64,000 nucleotides of DNA from Brachionus manjavacas (Eukaryota > Rotifera > Eurotatoria > Ploima > Brachionidae), in NCBI GenBank assembly GCA_019054805.1, contig JAHQIY010000006.1, positions 4,588,001-4,652,000 on the forward strand. Reading direction: 5' to 3'. The notes beneath the pieces are model-generated. The model was not told the DNA's origin. It worked only from the letters and a program-made list of their open reading frames with translations, and ran no database searches. Every line of letters starts with the position of its first letter. The first letter of the stretch is position 1. The translations under genes and the position numbers were made by a program. Below are positions 22,226-35,121 of this stretch, one piece after another.

Positions 22226-24343
22226 TTATTCATTTGATAGTACAGAGTATAAATTTTCAATGCTTTCAGAACTAGACTCTTCTTTTAATTCTGAAGATAT
22301 CTCATTTTGCATTAAAACTTTATTGATGCTTTTTGAGGTAGTTGGATAATCATCATCATCTGATTCTTGACTATCTTCACTAAATTCGTTTAATTCTGAT
22401 ATCAAACTTCGCTTCTGTTTAGCTAATGCCTCAACTTCAGCTGTAACCTCGTCTAGCTTTTTAGTTTCTGGGTGCTCTTCCCAAAATTTTTTATTTTTTG
22501 AGAAATTTTTCGGTTTTAAACTCAAACAAATGGCACCATCTAAAGTCATTCTTAAAAGCTCATTAGCTGCTCTGAACACATCCGGTCGTGATGCTTTCGC
22601 GGTAAAATATCCTCTTTTAATAGCCCTAGCTTAAATTATTAAAGTTAAATTTGTAAAAAAATAAAATAAATTAATTTTTACCTTCACAAATATCAAGAGG
22701 ACTCCAATCACTGTTATTTTGTGAAGATGGATGTTTTAAATTAAAAATTTCGATTAGAGGAATTCTTTCGGCAATGTATCTAATTGCACTATAAGGCTCT
22801 TGTAACTGAGAAATTGGATAAATACCTGCAATTATCTTAAATTATTATTAAAGATAAAAAAAAATTAAAATTTTTAACAAGATAGCTACTTGAAGCGGTT
22901 TGCAGACTAGAGAAGGAAAAACAAGTCCTGGGCAGTCGCAAAGGCGAACATTTTTGGTCAAAAATATGGTCTGTAAATGTTTAGTGTGACCTGGTGTTCT
23001 ACTTACGCTGACTACTTTGCGACCATTTAGTGAATTCAAGAGGGAACTTTTGCCAACATTCGGAAATCCTTTAAAATAAAATTATTTTAAATATTAATAT
23101 TTTCTCAAATTGGACTGCATTGAAAATTTTAATTATTTTACCACAGCATCCAATTGTAACAAAACCGTGTTCGTATTTAACACGTGGAACCTCGCCAAAA
23201 TAAAGACTATCCATTATTTCAACTTCATTTTCAGATATATTCATTTTTCCGATTGCTTCAAAGGGTTCAGAGATAGAAGACTTTTTAACCAATTCTTCTG
23301 TCATTTTTGACCAACCACTCAAGTCCACCTGATTTTTCACAATCTTTTTTACACATTCATATAGTTTTCTATGAGCTTTAGCTGTATTTATCTCAGCTGC
23401 TAGTGCTTTGACTTCTAGTTCATACTCTTGGTCAATATCTTTACTTGATTCTCCACTTTTTCTTGCTTTCTTTCGTTTATGTTTTATTTGTTTTGCCGAA
23501 GAAAATAAGACAACATGCAAATTTGGAAACTTAGCCTCAAAATAATTCTTCCAAGCAATAACTACCGAACTAGGTATCAGATCGATTTTATTTAAAATAA
23601 GAATTATATCTTTTTTTAAAATATCTGTACAGTATTCATAAAATTTTGGAGAAAAATTAAGTGGTGAATATCGAACATCGACTATTATGAGAATAATGTC
23701 GCTGATTTCAGTCACTCTCCATAATTGACGCCAAGTTTCAAGATTCATTTCAAAATAGCTAAGCTCTTGATCTTGATAATTTTCAAAAATTCTGTCTAAA
23801 TACTCCTTTAAATAAAAGTGTTTTCATAATATGATTAAAAATTGTAAAAATTGAAATACTGAAATATATTTTTTTTCCTGCTGGTCAAGTTGTTCTTTGG
23901 TCATGTCATAAGACCATTTTGGACGAATTGGTATATCTAAAGGACTTGATTGACCATAGACATCTTCAATGTCTACTTCTAGATCTGATTCACTTTTGAA
24001 CGTCAGTTGTTTTGATGCCTCGACCTTACGACGCTTTATTTCTTCTGGAGATTCTTTCACAAATAGAAGTTTAAATTTGTTTCTTTTATTTTCTTGTTGA
24101 GAATTGCCAATTTCTGGATTTATTAAATTTCTAATGGGTCTTCTAGCATTTAGATTTGTTGAATGAGTTTCAAAATCTGGTTCTAAATCCGAAGAAGAAG
24201 TATCTAGATCTTGAGAATTAATTAGATGATGCTCAAAATAATTTGATTTTATTACCTTTATTTCTTTTTCGTTCTCGTTTTGTTATTAGCTGCTGCTTTT
24301 TTTGTTTGGAACTAAATGGTTTTCGTCTCCTGTTTAATGGCAT
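22226..24343 (-). CDS. GNL1: Guanine nucleotide-binding protein-like 1 (HSR1), circularly permuted GTPase
   Basis: Six exons, 24256-24343, 23860-24209, 23142-23805, 22890-23068, 22682-22835 and 22226-22629, encode 612 residues; the human protein, from memory, has 607. The basic start MPLNRRRKPFSSKQKKQQL and the WSYDMTKEQLDQQE block match GNL1. The GTPase motifs appear in permuted order typical of the YlqF/YawG family: G4 NKID (about 218-221), then G1 GFPNVGKSS (about 368-376), then G3 DCPG (about 412-415). The C-terminus is acidic and Ser-rich, as in GNL1. The exon 4/5 junction is set by homology to the LQ-x-x-AGIYPI segment. Family role: a nuclear or nucleolar GTPase linked to ribosome biogenesis and growth control. 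Confidence 0.94.
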
Positions 24344-25178
24344 TTTATTACGCTTATTTTTCAACTTAAATTTCAAAAATATCTCTAAAAGTATTTTTTT
24401 TAAATATGTCAAAACAAAGTCATAATTTAGAAAATTTTAAATTTACTTTTCCTTTAACAAGTAATAAACAAAATTTAAAAATTAATATTTTTATTTTTTA
24501 ATTTAACTTTTAATCAAGAGACAAATAATGTTTCAATAAGTTGAACGTCTAGATCATCTTTGAAAAATTCTTTTACTTCATTCCTACATGGTAATTCTGC
24601 TGACCAATTTTTCTAATAAATCTAATATTCATATCTGAAAACAGAATTAATGTAACAAAATTTAATATACTTATTTTAAACATCTATTTCATAATTTTTA
24701 CGATGATAATTTGAAAAACATAAGACTAAGGTATCAAAGTATGAATTGAAAAAATTTCAAAAATCATAACCCAAGTTTTAAAATCAATCCAGTCAAAGAA
24801 AATATGGCTTTAGCAATTCATGTAAGTTCTGACTTGAATTATGCTTGAAGTCAACTAGAAGTAAAACAAAAAGCAAGCTTTTGAGAAAAGTTTAAACTAT
24901 TTGCTATAATTATGACGAAACTAGATTTGATTAAATTCAAATTAGCAAAATTCTTCATAAATCAAGAACCAAATTTTTGTCGAATGTTCAAATAATTTTT
25001 AACTATTTTAAAATATTTTATTTAAAAATTATAAGAAAGAAATTACATTGACTTCAATATTATGAGTGTCTAACAAGTGAAAGCGTTAAAACTCGTGTTT
25101 AAAAATTGATTTTTAATTGCAAAATTTACATTTTCAATTTTTTCGAAATTTAATTTTTTAATAAAAGAACTAAAGATT
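24344..25178. other. Intergenic between GNL1 and POLA1
   Basis: Spacer between two minus-strand genes. On the minus strand, 24514-24612 has an acceptor followed by 32 protein-like codons and a TGA (begins KNWSAELPCRNEVKEFF). Another open segment near 24815-24870 (HNSSQNLHELLKP) also looks coding. They could be exons of a small unrecognised gene, but I could not link them in phase. Confidence 0.3.
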
Positions 25179-28100
25179 TTAAAAAAATTTGAACAATTGT
25201 GTCAAATTCACAATTCCGAACGAGTTGTTCTTCAATTTTTTATGTACATGTTCCTTCAATTGATTTAAAGCCTTTTCTAGCTCTTTATTATTTCTTATCA
25301 AATTAGTTACATCGATCAGATCATCTTTGAAGCAATTTTTATATGCCTCATAGTCGAAGATAAACTTAAAGAATTTCATTTGATAGTACAAATCAGAGTG
25401 AGAAAATTCCATACAAGTGGCATATCGTTCGCATTCTACACATTGAGGTCTTCCATGAAAGTATTTACAAGAAATTCTCTTAGTCCTGAAAGAACACATT
25501 GGATCTTCGCAGACCAGCCATCCTTGATAATACTGCCGTATAAATTTTCCCAATTGTAATGTTATTAAGTTTTTGATATAAGCTAATTTTGACAATGGTT
25601 TAAGAGTACATGCCGGATTTGCACATGACTCCAGAATACATTTTATTTTTGAATTAGACATTTTTTTTGTATCTGATATTATAATGGAAGTTCCCTCCAG
25701 CTCAATGTCATCGTCATCATCAGCCTCCATTTTAACATCAACAGGCTCCTGTTTTATATTATCATTTAATTTTACAAATGAACTAGTCCAGTTGGATTCG
25801 GTTTTACACTCGGGACATATAAACTTAAATGGCAAGCAATTCGAATACTTTTCTAGCTCGTTCATAAAGTTTTCTATTTTTTTCTGCTGCTTGGACAATT
25901 GCGGTATGGCAATTGTGGAGCCTGAGTTCGATGCTGAATTTTTGTGTCTAAATCCGTTGGGATCTAGACCTAGAGATTGAGCAATTTGATAAGCGTCAAT
26001 GCCTTCAATTGGCTCACATAAACGGGTCACTACCGGATGTACTTGTTGAGTCAAGTAGTATTTAGTGTCCAATTTTAAATTGTCTGAATTTCTAAACAAT
26101 TCACTTTTGGAATAAGATCGTTGAGTGGAAGAATTTTGGGTGCCATCCTCACAAACTATGTAAGAAACAACATCTCCAGATTTGTATTTTTTACTGTTGT
26201 TCGAGTCTTTGTTGTGCCTTAAAGCGACCAATACATGTGGTTGATGGTTGGCATCACTATAATCTTCTGGATTTCGATTTAATTGCTAAAGAAATTATCT
26301 TAATGAAAGAAAAATTTATTTTTAAATGTATAAAACCTTTGAAATCTCAAACAAACTCAGATCGTATGAATTGTTTTTGATTCTCTCACCCGTTTCGGTC
26401 AAAATTTTATTGATATTCGACAAGACTTGGTCGAACTGATTTCCTGATAGAATTTCGCCAATAACTTTTTCTCCAATTTGTTTTGCCAAAAGACACCAAT
26501 CTCTACGAACAACATCTAAGCCCTTAATTTCTTGTTGACATTGTAAGCTCATGTCTTTCGGATTTCGGCCAACAATTGTCAAAGCAGCGTATTTTTTTTT
26601 CCTCAATAAAAGTAAGCATTTATAAACACCATCAATATCAATTTCCAAGTGCCGATACATTTTATTTACTTCAGATTTTATCTTTAAAAAATTATTTTAA
26701 TTGATTGTCCAACTAAATATTTAAAATGTTTAATCTACCATGTTTCCTAGCTTGATTACTTGATCGTAGTCAGTCAAATTAGTATTTATCATTATTGAAT
26801 CTGTATCACCATAGATCACTTCGATTTTTTTCTAAATTTTTAAATTAATATTTCGATTCTTATATATTTTAATAAAAAAAATTACATTTTCTACAAGTTC
26901 TTTAGTTTTCATTAAGATGTTACGACCATTTTTAGTGATTAAAGCAGCTAAAGGTTTGCAATAGAATCTTGAGTTTTCAAAACCTAAACAACCATAAACA
27001 CTATTTGCAGTTAATTTCAATGCTTTTTGTCTTATATCGTACTAAAATAAAGGTTTTAGGAGTACAAAAATAAATTCTAGTACTTAATTATTTGTTTTTT
27101 CAGCTAAATAATACTCAAACGATAGATCTTGATCAGAATCGTTTGGAAGCTCTTCAAATAATTTTGTTTAAGAAAGTATCATTACGCTAGAAAACTGATT
27201 AGGATTAATTATTTTAATTCGCAGTATCTTATATATTTCCTATCTTGAAAGTATGTGGATGTTTTTTACTTAACTTAAAAGAAACTCGTCACCGCTTGTT
27301 TTTTATTTTTATTTTTTTAATAATATTAATATACACAAAAAAAAATTTAATTCATTTAATTTTTTTAAACCTTTCGACTTTCTCAAAATCATTCTTTTGA
27401 TAAAAATAAGTTATATATCATTTATAAAATAATTAATTTAATGTATGACTATTGAATAAACATATCAAAATTATCAAAATTTAGAAAAAATTGAGCATTT
27501 GAGTTTTCTTTTTGGATAAAAAAAAATTACAAAAACGAATACTATTTTCAAAATAAAAAGATAATTTCACTGAAAATATTTTGATTTTTGATAAATAATA
27601 AAAGCTAAAAAACAACGAATAGCAAAAATTTTAATTTAAGACAATCTAGATGAATTTTTAATCGAAAACAAATCATGAATTAGTATTGAATTATTATTCT
27701 AATTATATTAGGATCATTGTCTTCAATAATTTTTCAATTATTTTTTTCATCTCTTTAAATAAGACAATACCTTTACAAATAGTTAGATTTTATACATATT
27801 TTGATAGCGCAAATCCTTAAAATATTTAATTAAGCTCAAATTGTAATTAAAATGCTAAATTAAACCATATTGTTCAATTTTTCTAAAGTATGTTTCAAAA
27901 TAAGATCATAAATAAACAGATCAATTAAGATTGAAATTCTACATTCGTAGATGATGTTTACCTGCATTTTAAGGTCTGGGCTTAAATTTTTTTCCTGCAT
28001 CAACTGTTTTACTTGACGTCTTGAATCAACCAATTTGCGAATTTCCATGGGCAAAATACCTTGTTTTTCATCCAACCCAGGTACTTTGATAAAATTTTCC

Positions 28101-31100
28101 AAATATTCATCAATATCGGTTTCAGCTAACTCATTTGTTGGCCGACTAATAGTAGTGAAACAAATATTAAACTCTTGAATAATACTGGGATAAAGTGAGT
28201 TAAAATCAAGCAACAGAATAAATTTATCATAAAAACCAATTTTTGGGTCCAATACCAAGCCGCCTTGATAGCTATTCGAGTTAGTATTATGCGTATTTTT
28301 AGGCTCAACCTTTTCTAACTTAGCCAAAGTAAGGTTATTAGTTGACGATGGCATTTCTTCATCGTCTTCCAGAGCCATTCTAGAAAGCATTTCATCTTCC
28401 ATTTCCTCTTGTGTTTGATTCATACTCATCTCCCTCTTAACTACACTTTTGTTGGTCACAGATTTAGCAGGTTTTGCATTTTGCCTAGCACTTTTAGCAT
28501 AACCAGAGTACTTTTCAGGAAGAATAAAGTCTTTGTCATTAAAAGCATGCAAAAGTAGATACTCGTTGCGCTCCGAGCGACCGCCTGTCAGTGTCCTGGA
28601 CAGCACATTTCCAGCAATGCATGTTATTTGATAAGCCAATTGCAAACACTGCAAATCATTGAAAATATTGAGTATGTAGGTGGCATCCATCATTGCCAAT
28701 TGTAGAAACTTAATCAACAATTGAGAGTTAGCATAAAAGGCAGCGACGTTTTTTTCCTCTTCGTAGTCCCTTTCTAAAATACTACTTTTGTCCTTTTTGT
28801 ACAACACATGACTTACAAGTTCATTAAGGTCAAAACTTTTGCATTTGGAAAGCAATTCTTTGGCACTAATCATTATGTCACATAGCAACCTTCCGGAAAA
28901 AACTGTTTGTATTCGTTGTTGGATGGCCATATTGCTAGCTGTTGAGTTATGAGTGCCACGTTTGAAATGACCAGGCAAATTGGGCATTGTAGACCGCTTC
29001 AGACGACCTAGCCTGGACCAATGAGGCACTTTATTGACCATGCATCGATTTAAGATAATATCTAAATTTGTTCCGAACAAGTCATGACCGACAATGATAT
29101 CCACGTCTAAGGCTTGAATTTTGCACAGCAAAAACGCTAGCATGGCTCTCTCTGAACCACATTGTTCTATTCTAAATTTTTGCAGGTTCGACTTGACTAC
29201 ATTTTGAAAATCATAAGGAAATATGACATGTGATGGTTTGGTAACAGCACAAAAATATGAATCATAGATGGCAGTTTTTTGGGTTTTCATCGATGAAGGA
29301 ATTGTGGGCTTTTCTAGATAGAATTTTTGGCAAATTAAACCACAGGCTGAGACGATTTCGTGCTCGTGTGTTTTGTGATTAAGAGTGGTTCTTAAAACTA
29401 GAGTTAATATGGTCAAAGGTGGTGTTGGAGGAAGGGAAATATTGGGATTTTCTAAAGAGACATTTTCGTGATAGACAGAAATATTTCTGAAATTTTCAAT
29501 TATGTACTCTAGTTTGCACCAGCTTAGCATTGAGCCAGATCCACCTTCTGTATCTCGTCTTTTGGCATTCGATACCATCAACCAGCAGGGACCTTTTATT
29601 TTTAGATCGATGAGCAAATGTTCCAAATATGGAGTATTAGCACCGAAAATACAAGAAAAGTATTCGCCTTGAATATCGACAGGCAATTGGCGATTGCTGT
29701 GCTGATCTTGGAAATACTCTACTTGTAAGTACTCCGATTCATAGGGAATTTCTTCGTCCAATTTGGTGCACCCTCGTCTATCAAAAGCATAATTTTTTTT
29801 CACAACATTAATCCTATAGGAAGAAATACGGTTCTTTTCTAATAAAAGCTCTATTTCTTTGCGAACTTGGTCCATAGTCACCGCTTCAGAACCACTGGCT
29901 CTTTTGAATTTTCTGGGCAAGACATGAACACATTTGGGAATATTTTTCACAATGCAACAAACACTTACAAATGTCAAGCAATTGTCACTAGTCTGAGATT
30001 CATTCTGAGTTTTTGCAATTGGCATCTTACCAAACATGTACACAGTGCCAGAGTGACTGTAGACATCCTCGAAAGCATCGAGCCAATAGAATAGCATTCG
30101 ATTGCTGCTTGATTGATTTTTCATTAATGATTTGAGGTCAAAGTCATCAAAGGTATTTGATTCTTGTTTAATTGGTAAGTTCAAGTGGTGAGCAAGATTG
30201 GAATTGTTAGCCTCCAGTGATAACTGAGATAATCGTTCAGCATTTTGTTCTTCAACACTAATCTTTTCTTGTTTGATATTTAAATTATCTGCGGAAGTAA
30301 CCGATGAATCAAATTCAATGGGTTCAGACTTGACCGGAAGAAAATTTTCTTTGGTTTCTGTTTTACTAGGCTCATTAATTACTTTAACATCGCTATCACA
30401 TGAGTCCGTTTCCAATAGTTGCTGGACCAGATTGTCATCGAGTTCAATTTTTTTTGAACATCGCTTTTCTTCGTTTCTATTTGAAGTGCTAGGACTCAAT
30501 TTTCGTTTGAAAGCTGGACTGAGGCTTATACTGGTGTTTACAATGGAAGAAAATGGAATATTTGATCGGCTAGGTGTATGTGTAGCTTTCAGCTTGGGAG
30601 TTCTGGCACTTTTTTTACTCAATTCCTGCATTATTTCGTTAGCAAGATCGTCGTCGTTTTCCATCACGGATGCTTCGTTTTTTTTTTCCGGTTTTGATTT
30701 TGAGGATGCCGAAGCTCTAAAAAAAGCGTTTCTAATGTCATTTTTTGGATCAGGTTCATCTTCGGCTATATTTGATAATTTGTCTTTGGTTATATTTTTT
30801 CTTAAATGTTTTTTTGCTTTTTGGTCATGATCATCATTTCGGTGGCGATTTTTCGAACCTTTTTTTCCGGAATAATCGCCTTCGTAGTAATCGTCGTCGT
30901 ACTCTTCAACATAATCGTAAATCTCTTCTTCTTCTTCTTCATCGTCTTCAACCTTAAAATTGATCAGAATCAAAACTTAAAAGTCGATAGAGTTTTGTGT
31001 TTTTTTACTTTTTCGCCTTGACGAGCTTTTTTAAGTTTTTCTAAGGCACTTAATTTTTTGTCATTAAGTTTCTTATTTCGATTTCTGGGCGAGTCTTAAA

Positions 31101-31165
31101 TTCCAAAAATTTGAATAAATTTTAACTTGGATTTATTTTTTCCATATCTTACCCACGTCCATCAT
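25179..31165 (-). CDS. POLA1: DNA polymerase alpha catalytic subunit
   Basis: Seven exons, 31153-31165, 31009-31094, 27962-30952, 26886-27041, 26739-26831, 26337-26681 and 25179-26285, encode 1,596 residues. The conserved N-terminal [12 protein letters not shown] and the acidic region after it match animal POLA1. The B-family polymerase motifs are complete: motif [11 protein letters not shown] (about 949-958), motif [10 protein letters not shown] (about 1039-1047) and motif C YGDTDS (about 1089-1094). The C-terminal region has paired cysteines (CPEC, CEDPMC, CVEC) for the zinc-binding domain that contacts the B subunit and primase. Role: initiates DNA synthesis on RNA primers at origins and on the lagging strand, in the nucleus. 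The large central exon (2,991 nt) contrasts with a 920-nt intron after residue 1,030. It is longer than the human protein mainly through low-complexity N-terminal sequence. Confidence 0.96.
27042..27961 (-). other. Unusually long POLA1 intron (920 nt)
   Basis: Flanked by a GT donor after KMQ and an AG acceptor before YDIRQ, phase 0. It is more than ten times longer than the gene's other introns (51-58 nt). I see no convincing nested gene; the sequence is AT-rich with A and T runs. Confidence 0.8.
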
Positions 31166-32099
31166 AGCTATTTATGTGAGATAAAATTTTTGCTTAACTT
31201 TTAACATTAATTAATTCTGCGTGCAAGATATTAAAAAAAATAAATTTAAATAAATCCGCTAAAAGTCATTCATTTTAAATATTTATTTCAGTTTCAAATA
31301 CAAAACTGATTTTTTTTAAACTAGTTTTTTTTTTGTTGAAAATCTTGAATTCAATCAAATAAATTAATGTTTTGTTCGATTTTTTAAAACATAGTTTTTA
31401 TAAATAAAGTAAAAGTTTAAAAAAATTAAAATCACTAATTGATTAAAATTTTTTTTGAAAATAAAATTATCTTTTTCTAGAAAATTTGAATAAAATAAAG
31501 CTGTTCAATGCACATTATTATTATTTTGTACTATATCAGTGACAGTTTATGGCGCATTTTTTAAAATAATTAAATTAATTTAAATACTTTCAAGCTTTCA
31601 ACATTATGGTTAATAGTATCATAACAAGAAACCAGTTTTAAATAAAATCATTTTTAAGTGAAGTGAGGAATTCTCTATCCATCATCTAGCCATCATTGAC
31701 TTTTTTGAAAATATTAAGTAACCAGTTGTTTACAAGTTTTCTGTTTATAAAAAAAATTTAATTCAAAAAATTTTTTTGTGTTAATTATTTTTGAATTAAA
31801 AATGAAAAGAAAAAGCAAGCTTAACTAAGACTATTTTTAAATGGTCTTAGTTAAGCTTGCTTTTTTCAAATTTTTCAAATTTAATTTGTAATTTTGTGTC
31901 AAATATTATTTAACAATTTTCATTAAATTAAAAATTATGAATTTTTTAGTCGACAATACTAACTGTTTTTATAAAAATATTTTTATCTTAATATCAAATC
32001 AACAAATTTAGATAAATAAATAAAACAGGCAGTTTTGAACAGCTGCAAATATTTGCTGATGTGCCTCTAAAAATTAACAAATAATTAGAATTTATTAAA
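31166..32099. other. Divergent intergenic region between POLA1 and TAPT1
   Basis: This region would hold both promoters. The only clear structure is the perfect inverted repeat at 31810-31865; the rest is AT-rich. Confidence 0.5.
31810..31865. repeat. Perfect 22-bp inverted repeat (hairpin)
   Basis: Arms 31810-31831 (AAAAAGCAAGCTTAACTAAG and two more bases) and 31844-31865 are exact reverse complements, separated by a 12-nt AT-rich loop. The outer end is an A/T tract. It lies between two divergent start codons. Confidence 0.9.
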
Positions 32100-33905
32100 A
32101 TGTACATATGGAACTACGTAAAATCAGAACTAAGCAATGAAGAAGTCATAGACTACAAGGAAAGCGAAATCAATCAAAAAAGAGAAAATGTTTATCTTTT
32201 TCTTCGGTTGCCTTTATCACTTGAAAAATTTATGCTCTATGGATTTTTGCAGTGCGCCGATAGTTTTTTATACATTAGCTCTCTATTGCCATTGCGTATT
32301 TTTACCTTTTTGCTAAACACCTTAAAGAATCCACTTAAATTGTAAGTTAAAATTTTCAAACTATTAATACCTTAAATGTTGCGTTAAGCTGGAAAAGAGA
32401 AATTCAACCATCGAGAATAATAGATTTTACAAAATTCTTTTTAATTTTAATGTGTTACTTTTTGCTTACGTTCATCGATACATCAATGGTTTATCACATA
32501 ATACGCGGACAAGCAATCATAAAACTTTACATTTTTTTTAACATGCTGGAAGTTTGTGAGATTATTATTATTCTAATAAACTTTTTTGAGAAGAAAATTT
32601 CAATTAAGAAATTTCATAAATTAGGTAGCTGATCGGTTGTTGTCAACAATTGGTCAAGACGTAATGGATGCCATGTACTGTACAGTCACCGAGCCAAAAC
32701 GATCGTATCTGCTCACTGTCCGCCACTTATTTATTGCTCTAATTTATATGTGTAAGTCAAATTGATTATTTTTCTTAATAAAAAATAATTTAATCATGTA
32801 AGTCTGTCATTCAATTGTTTTTCTATGTTTGAGCACCACACTCAACGTTGCATTCAATTCACACAATAATGCTCTTTTAACCATAATGATGTCAAATAAT
32901 GTGATTTTTTAATTTTTAGAAAAAAAAACTTAAATTATTTGCAAAATTTTAAAGTTTGTAGAGTTGAAAGGAAGTGTTTTCAAGAAATTTGACAAGAACA
33001 ATGTTTTTCAAATGTCATGTAGTGATGTAAAAGAACGATTTCAATATTTGATTTTGCTCCTGACTGTGCTGATTCGAAATATGGCTGAATTTGAATGGCA
33101 AATAGGTTTTATTTATAAAATTTGAAATTTCTTCTCTAAAAAATAATTTTAAGAACAACTTTTTGAATTTATTCCAATAATGTGCACCATATTTGTTTTT
33201 GAATTTTTTATCGATTGGGTAAAGCATGCATTTGTTCTTAAATTCAATGATATACCTACTGAAGTAAAATTGAATTTATAAAAACTAAAAAATAGCAAAA
33301 GTGGTTTAAAAAATTTATTATCTAGGTATTCAAAGATTTTAAACTAAGCCTTGCTTATGAAATGCTTGAGTCAAGAAAAAAAAGAGTAAAAATAACTAAT
33401 ATTAATTATTAATAGTAGTTTTTAATTTTAAAAGGAACATTTTGATTTCCAGAGTCATTCATACGGTTTCATACCTATTCCACTATTTTGTCTATTGTTT
33501 AGAGTTGTCACACAGTCCATAAAATTAAACAATAATTTGTCTTACATTAACATTGCCCTCGGATTTGTCGGGTAAATAATTATAAAAAGGAATAATGATG
33601 TTAGATATTTTTAAATTTTGGATTTAAGTTTAATTTTGATAAAAATTTTGAATCAAGTGATTCTTGATGGGCTTTCATATAAATACTTAATAGAAGAAAA
33701 ATTGGCAGCCAAAGAGAAAAAAACGGACGCCCAAATCGAATACGGAAAAAAGGAAATAGTCCAAGAAAATTTGGAAACAAAACAATCAAAAACAAAAAAG
33801 TTAATTCTTACTTCAAATTGTCCGATAAAAAGACTCATTGTTTATTCTAATACCACTAGAATATTAATCAAACGTTCAAAGCTATTTAAAAAAAAATCCA
33901 AATGA
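32100..33905 (+). CDS. TAPT1: TAPT1 homolog, multi-pass membrane protein
   Basis: Nine exons, 32100-32341, 32389-32551, 32625-32751, 32803-32900, 32955-33105, 33154-33263, 33326-33385, 33435-33571 and 33629-33905, encode 454 residues. The family blocks are present in order: SELSNEE with LRLPLSLEKFMLYG, then MVYHIIRGQAIIKLYIFFNM. These are followed by STTLNVAFNSHNNALLTIMM and the segment NNFVELKGSVFKKFDKNNVF. Several hydrophobic segments would cross the membrane. Family role: an endoplasmic reticulum protein linked in vertebrates to axial skeleton patterning and primary cilium function, with fungal relatives (Emp65). The final exon is Lys-rich and diverged. The human protein has a longer N-terminus; I saw no upstream exon here. 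Confidence 0.93.
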
Positions 33906-34035
33906 TTTTTCTCAAATTTTTATTTTAAAAAATTAAATCTTAATAAAAAAAATTCAAATTTTTATAAAACTTCTAAAAAACACATTCGATAACTTTGCAT
34001 AAATTTACAAAACACTGATCATAATTTCTTAAGAA

Positions 34036-35121
34036 TCAGGCTGTAAGAATTGAACCTTGAGATCGTGGAAGTTCGACTGGTGTCTCTATAGCTTCTCTAC
34101 AATTAACTGAATTGTATATAAAAACTGGTTTGTACATTTTTCCTAAAATAGAAATTTCCTTTTAAATTTAATTTATAGACTTTGGTTTAATTTACTTTTT
34201 TCGATTAGTGATGAAATGCCCATTAGAATTGTAATAATAGTAGCTCCGGTTAAAATAACTCTTAAGTTTTAATATTTTTAATTTTTGTTGCTAATCAATG
34301 AATTTTTTAATTACCCCAAAAAAACCAATATAATAAAAACTAGATTTTTAAGTGTTAATTGAACTGGTAGTACTGTACTCCATGCTTTGTACTCGGGAGG
34401 GTTGCAACAAACTTCGAACTGCGATTTTGGCTCTGCACAGCATACTAATTCATCATAACATCTTTATTTAAAAATTAATTTATTTGATTAAACTGAAGTG
34501 TATTAAATTGCAAATTAATTTAATTTGATTATATTAATCTGCCTACACATTTTAAACAGTTTTTGGCTGATGATTCAACATTTACTTAATTTTATTATTG
34601 AAAAAATTTAAAACATAATTTTAAAAAAGAAAAGCACTTAGAAAAACTTTTAAATGTAATTGCGGGTTATCATACCAAAAATGAAATAATAGAATTATTC
34701 AAATAAAGGTTCTGATCTTTGATTTAATATCTATAATTTATTGTAAAATCATTCAATTTATTTGCTTAAATTAAAAAAAAAATCCTAAATGAATGAAACT
34801 TTTTTAGAAAAATAAAATAAAAAACAAAAGTTTTTAAACACAAAATTTAAATTTAAATAAATCAAATACTTACATTTTGAATTCAGTTTTTTCTGTAATT
34901 GAATTGAAATAAGAACAATTTTTGAAACTAAATGTTCGGCTGTCATTCAGCTTAGTAAATATGTAAGACAAATGGAATTATTTAAATAATATTGAATTTT
35001 TAAAACTGATTTATATTAAATACAAATATTTAAAAAATCAATTCTAATTAAAACACTGTAGTTCAAAAAATACCTTCAAATTTGAAATTAAAAAAATTAA
35101 TGTTATCAAAATTGCTCGCAT
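34036..35121 (-). CDS. Six-cysteine single-pass membrane protein (Shisa-like architecture)
   Basis: No long open frame reveals this gene. I built it from five exons: 35074-35121, 34874-34950, 34315-34461, 34196-34260 and 34036-34142, with phases 0, 2, 2 and 1 all matching. It encodes 147 residues. A signal peptide (MRAILITLIFLISN) is followed by a short ectodomain with exactly six cysteines (about 28, 43, 49, 50, 60, 61) in the order C, C, CC, CC, including KICYDELVCC and FEVCCNPPEY. A transmembrane helix (about 80-108) and a 35-residue basic to Pro-containing tail follow. This signal peptide, six-Cys, one-TM layout is that of the Shisa/WBP1/VOPP1/CYYR1 group (STMC6), which act as transmembrane adaptors. 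Membership is inferred from architecture, not alignment. It converges on TAPT1 with 130 bp between stops. Confidence 0.75.

Noticed and set aside
30273-31021. Plus-strand frames of up to 185 codons inside POLA1
   Set aside because: They are antisense shadows of Lys/Glu/Ser-rich codons in POLA1 exon 3 and consist of Phe/Leu/Ser-rich sequence.
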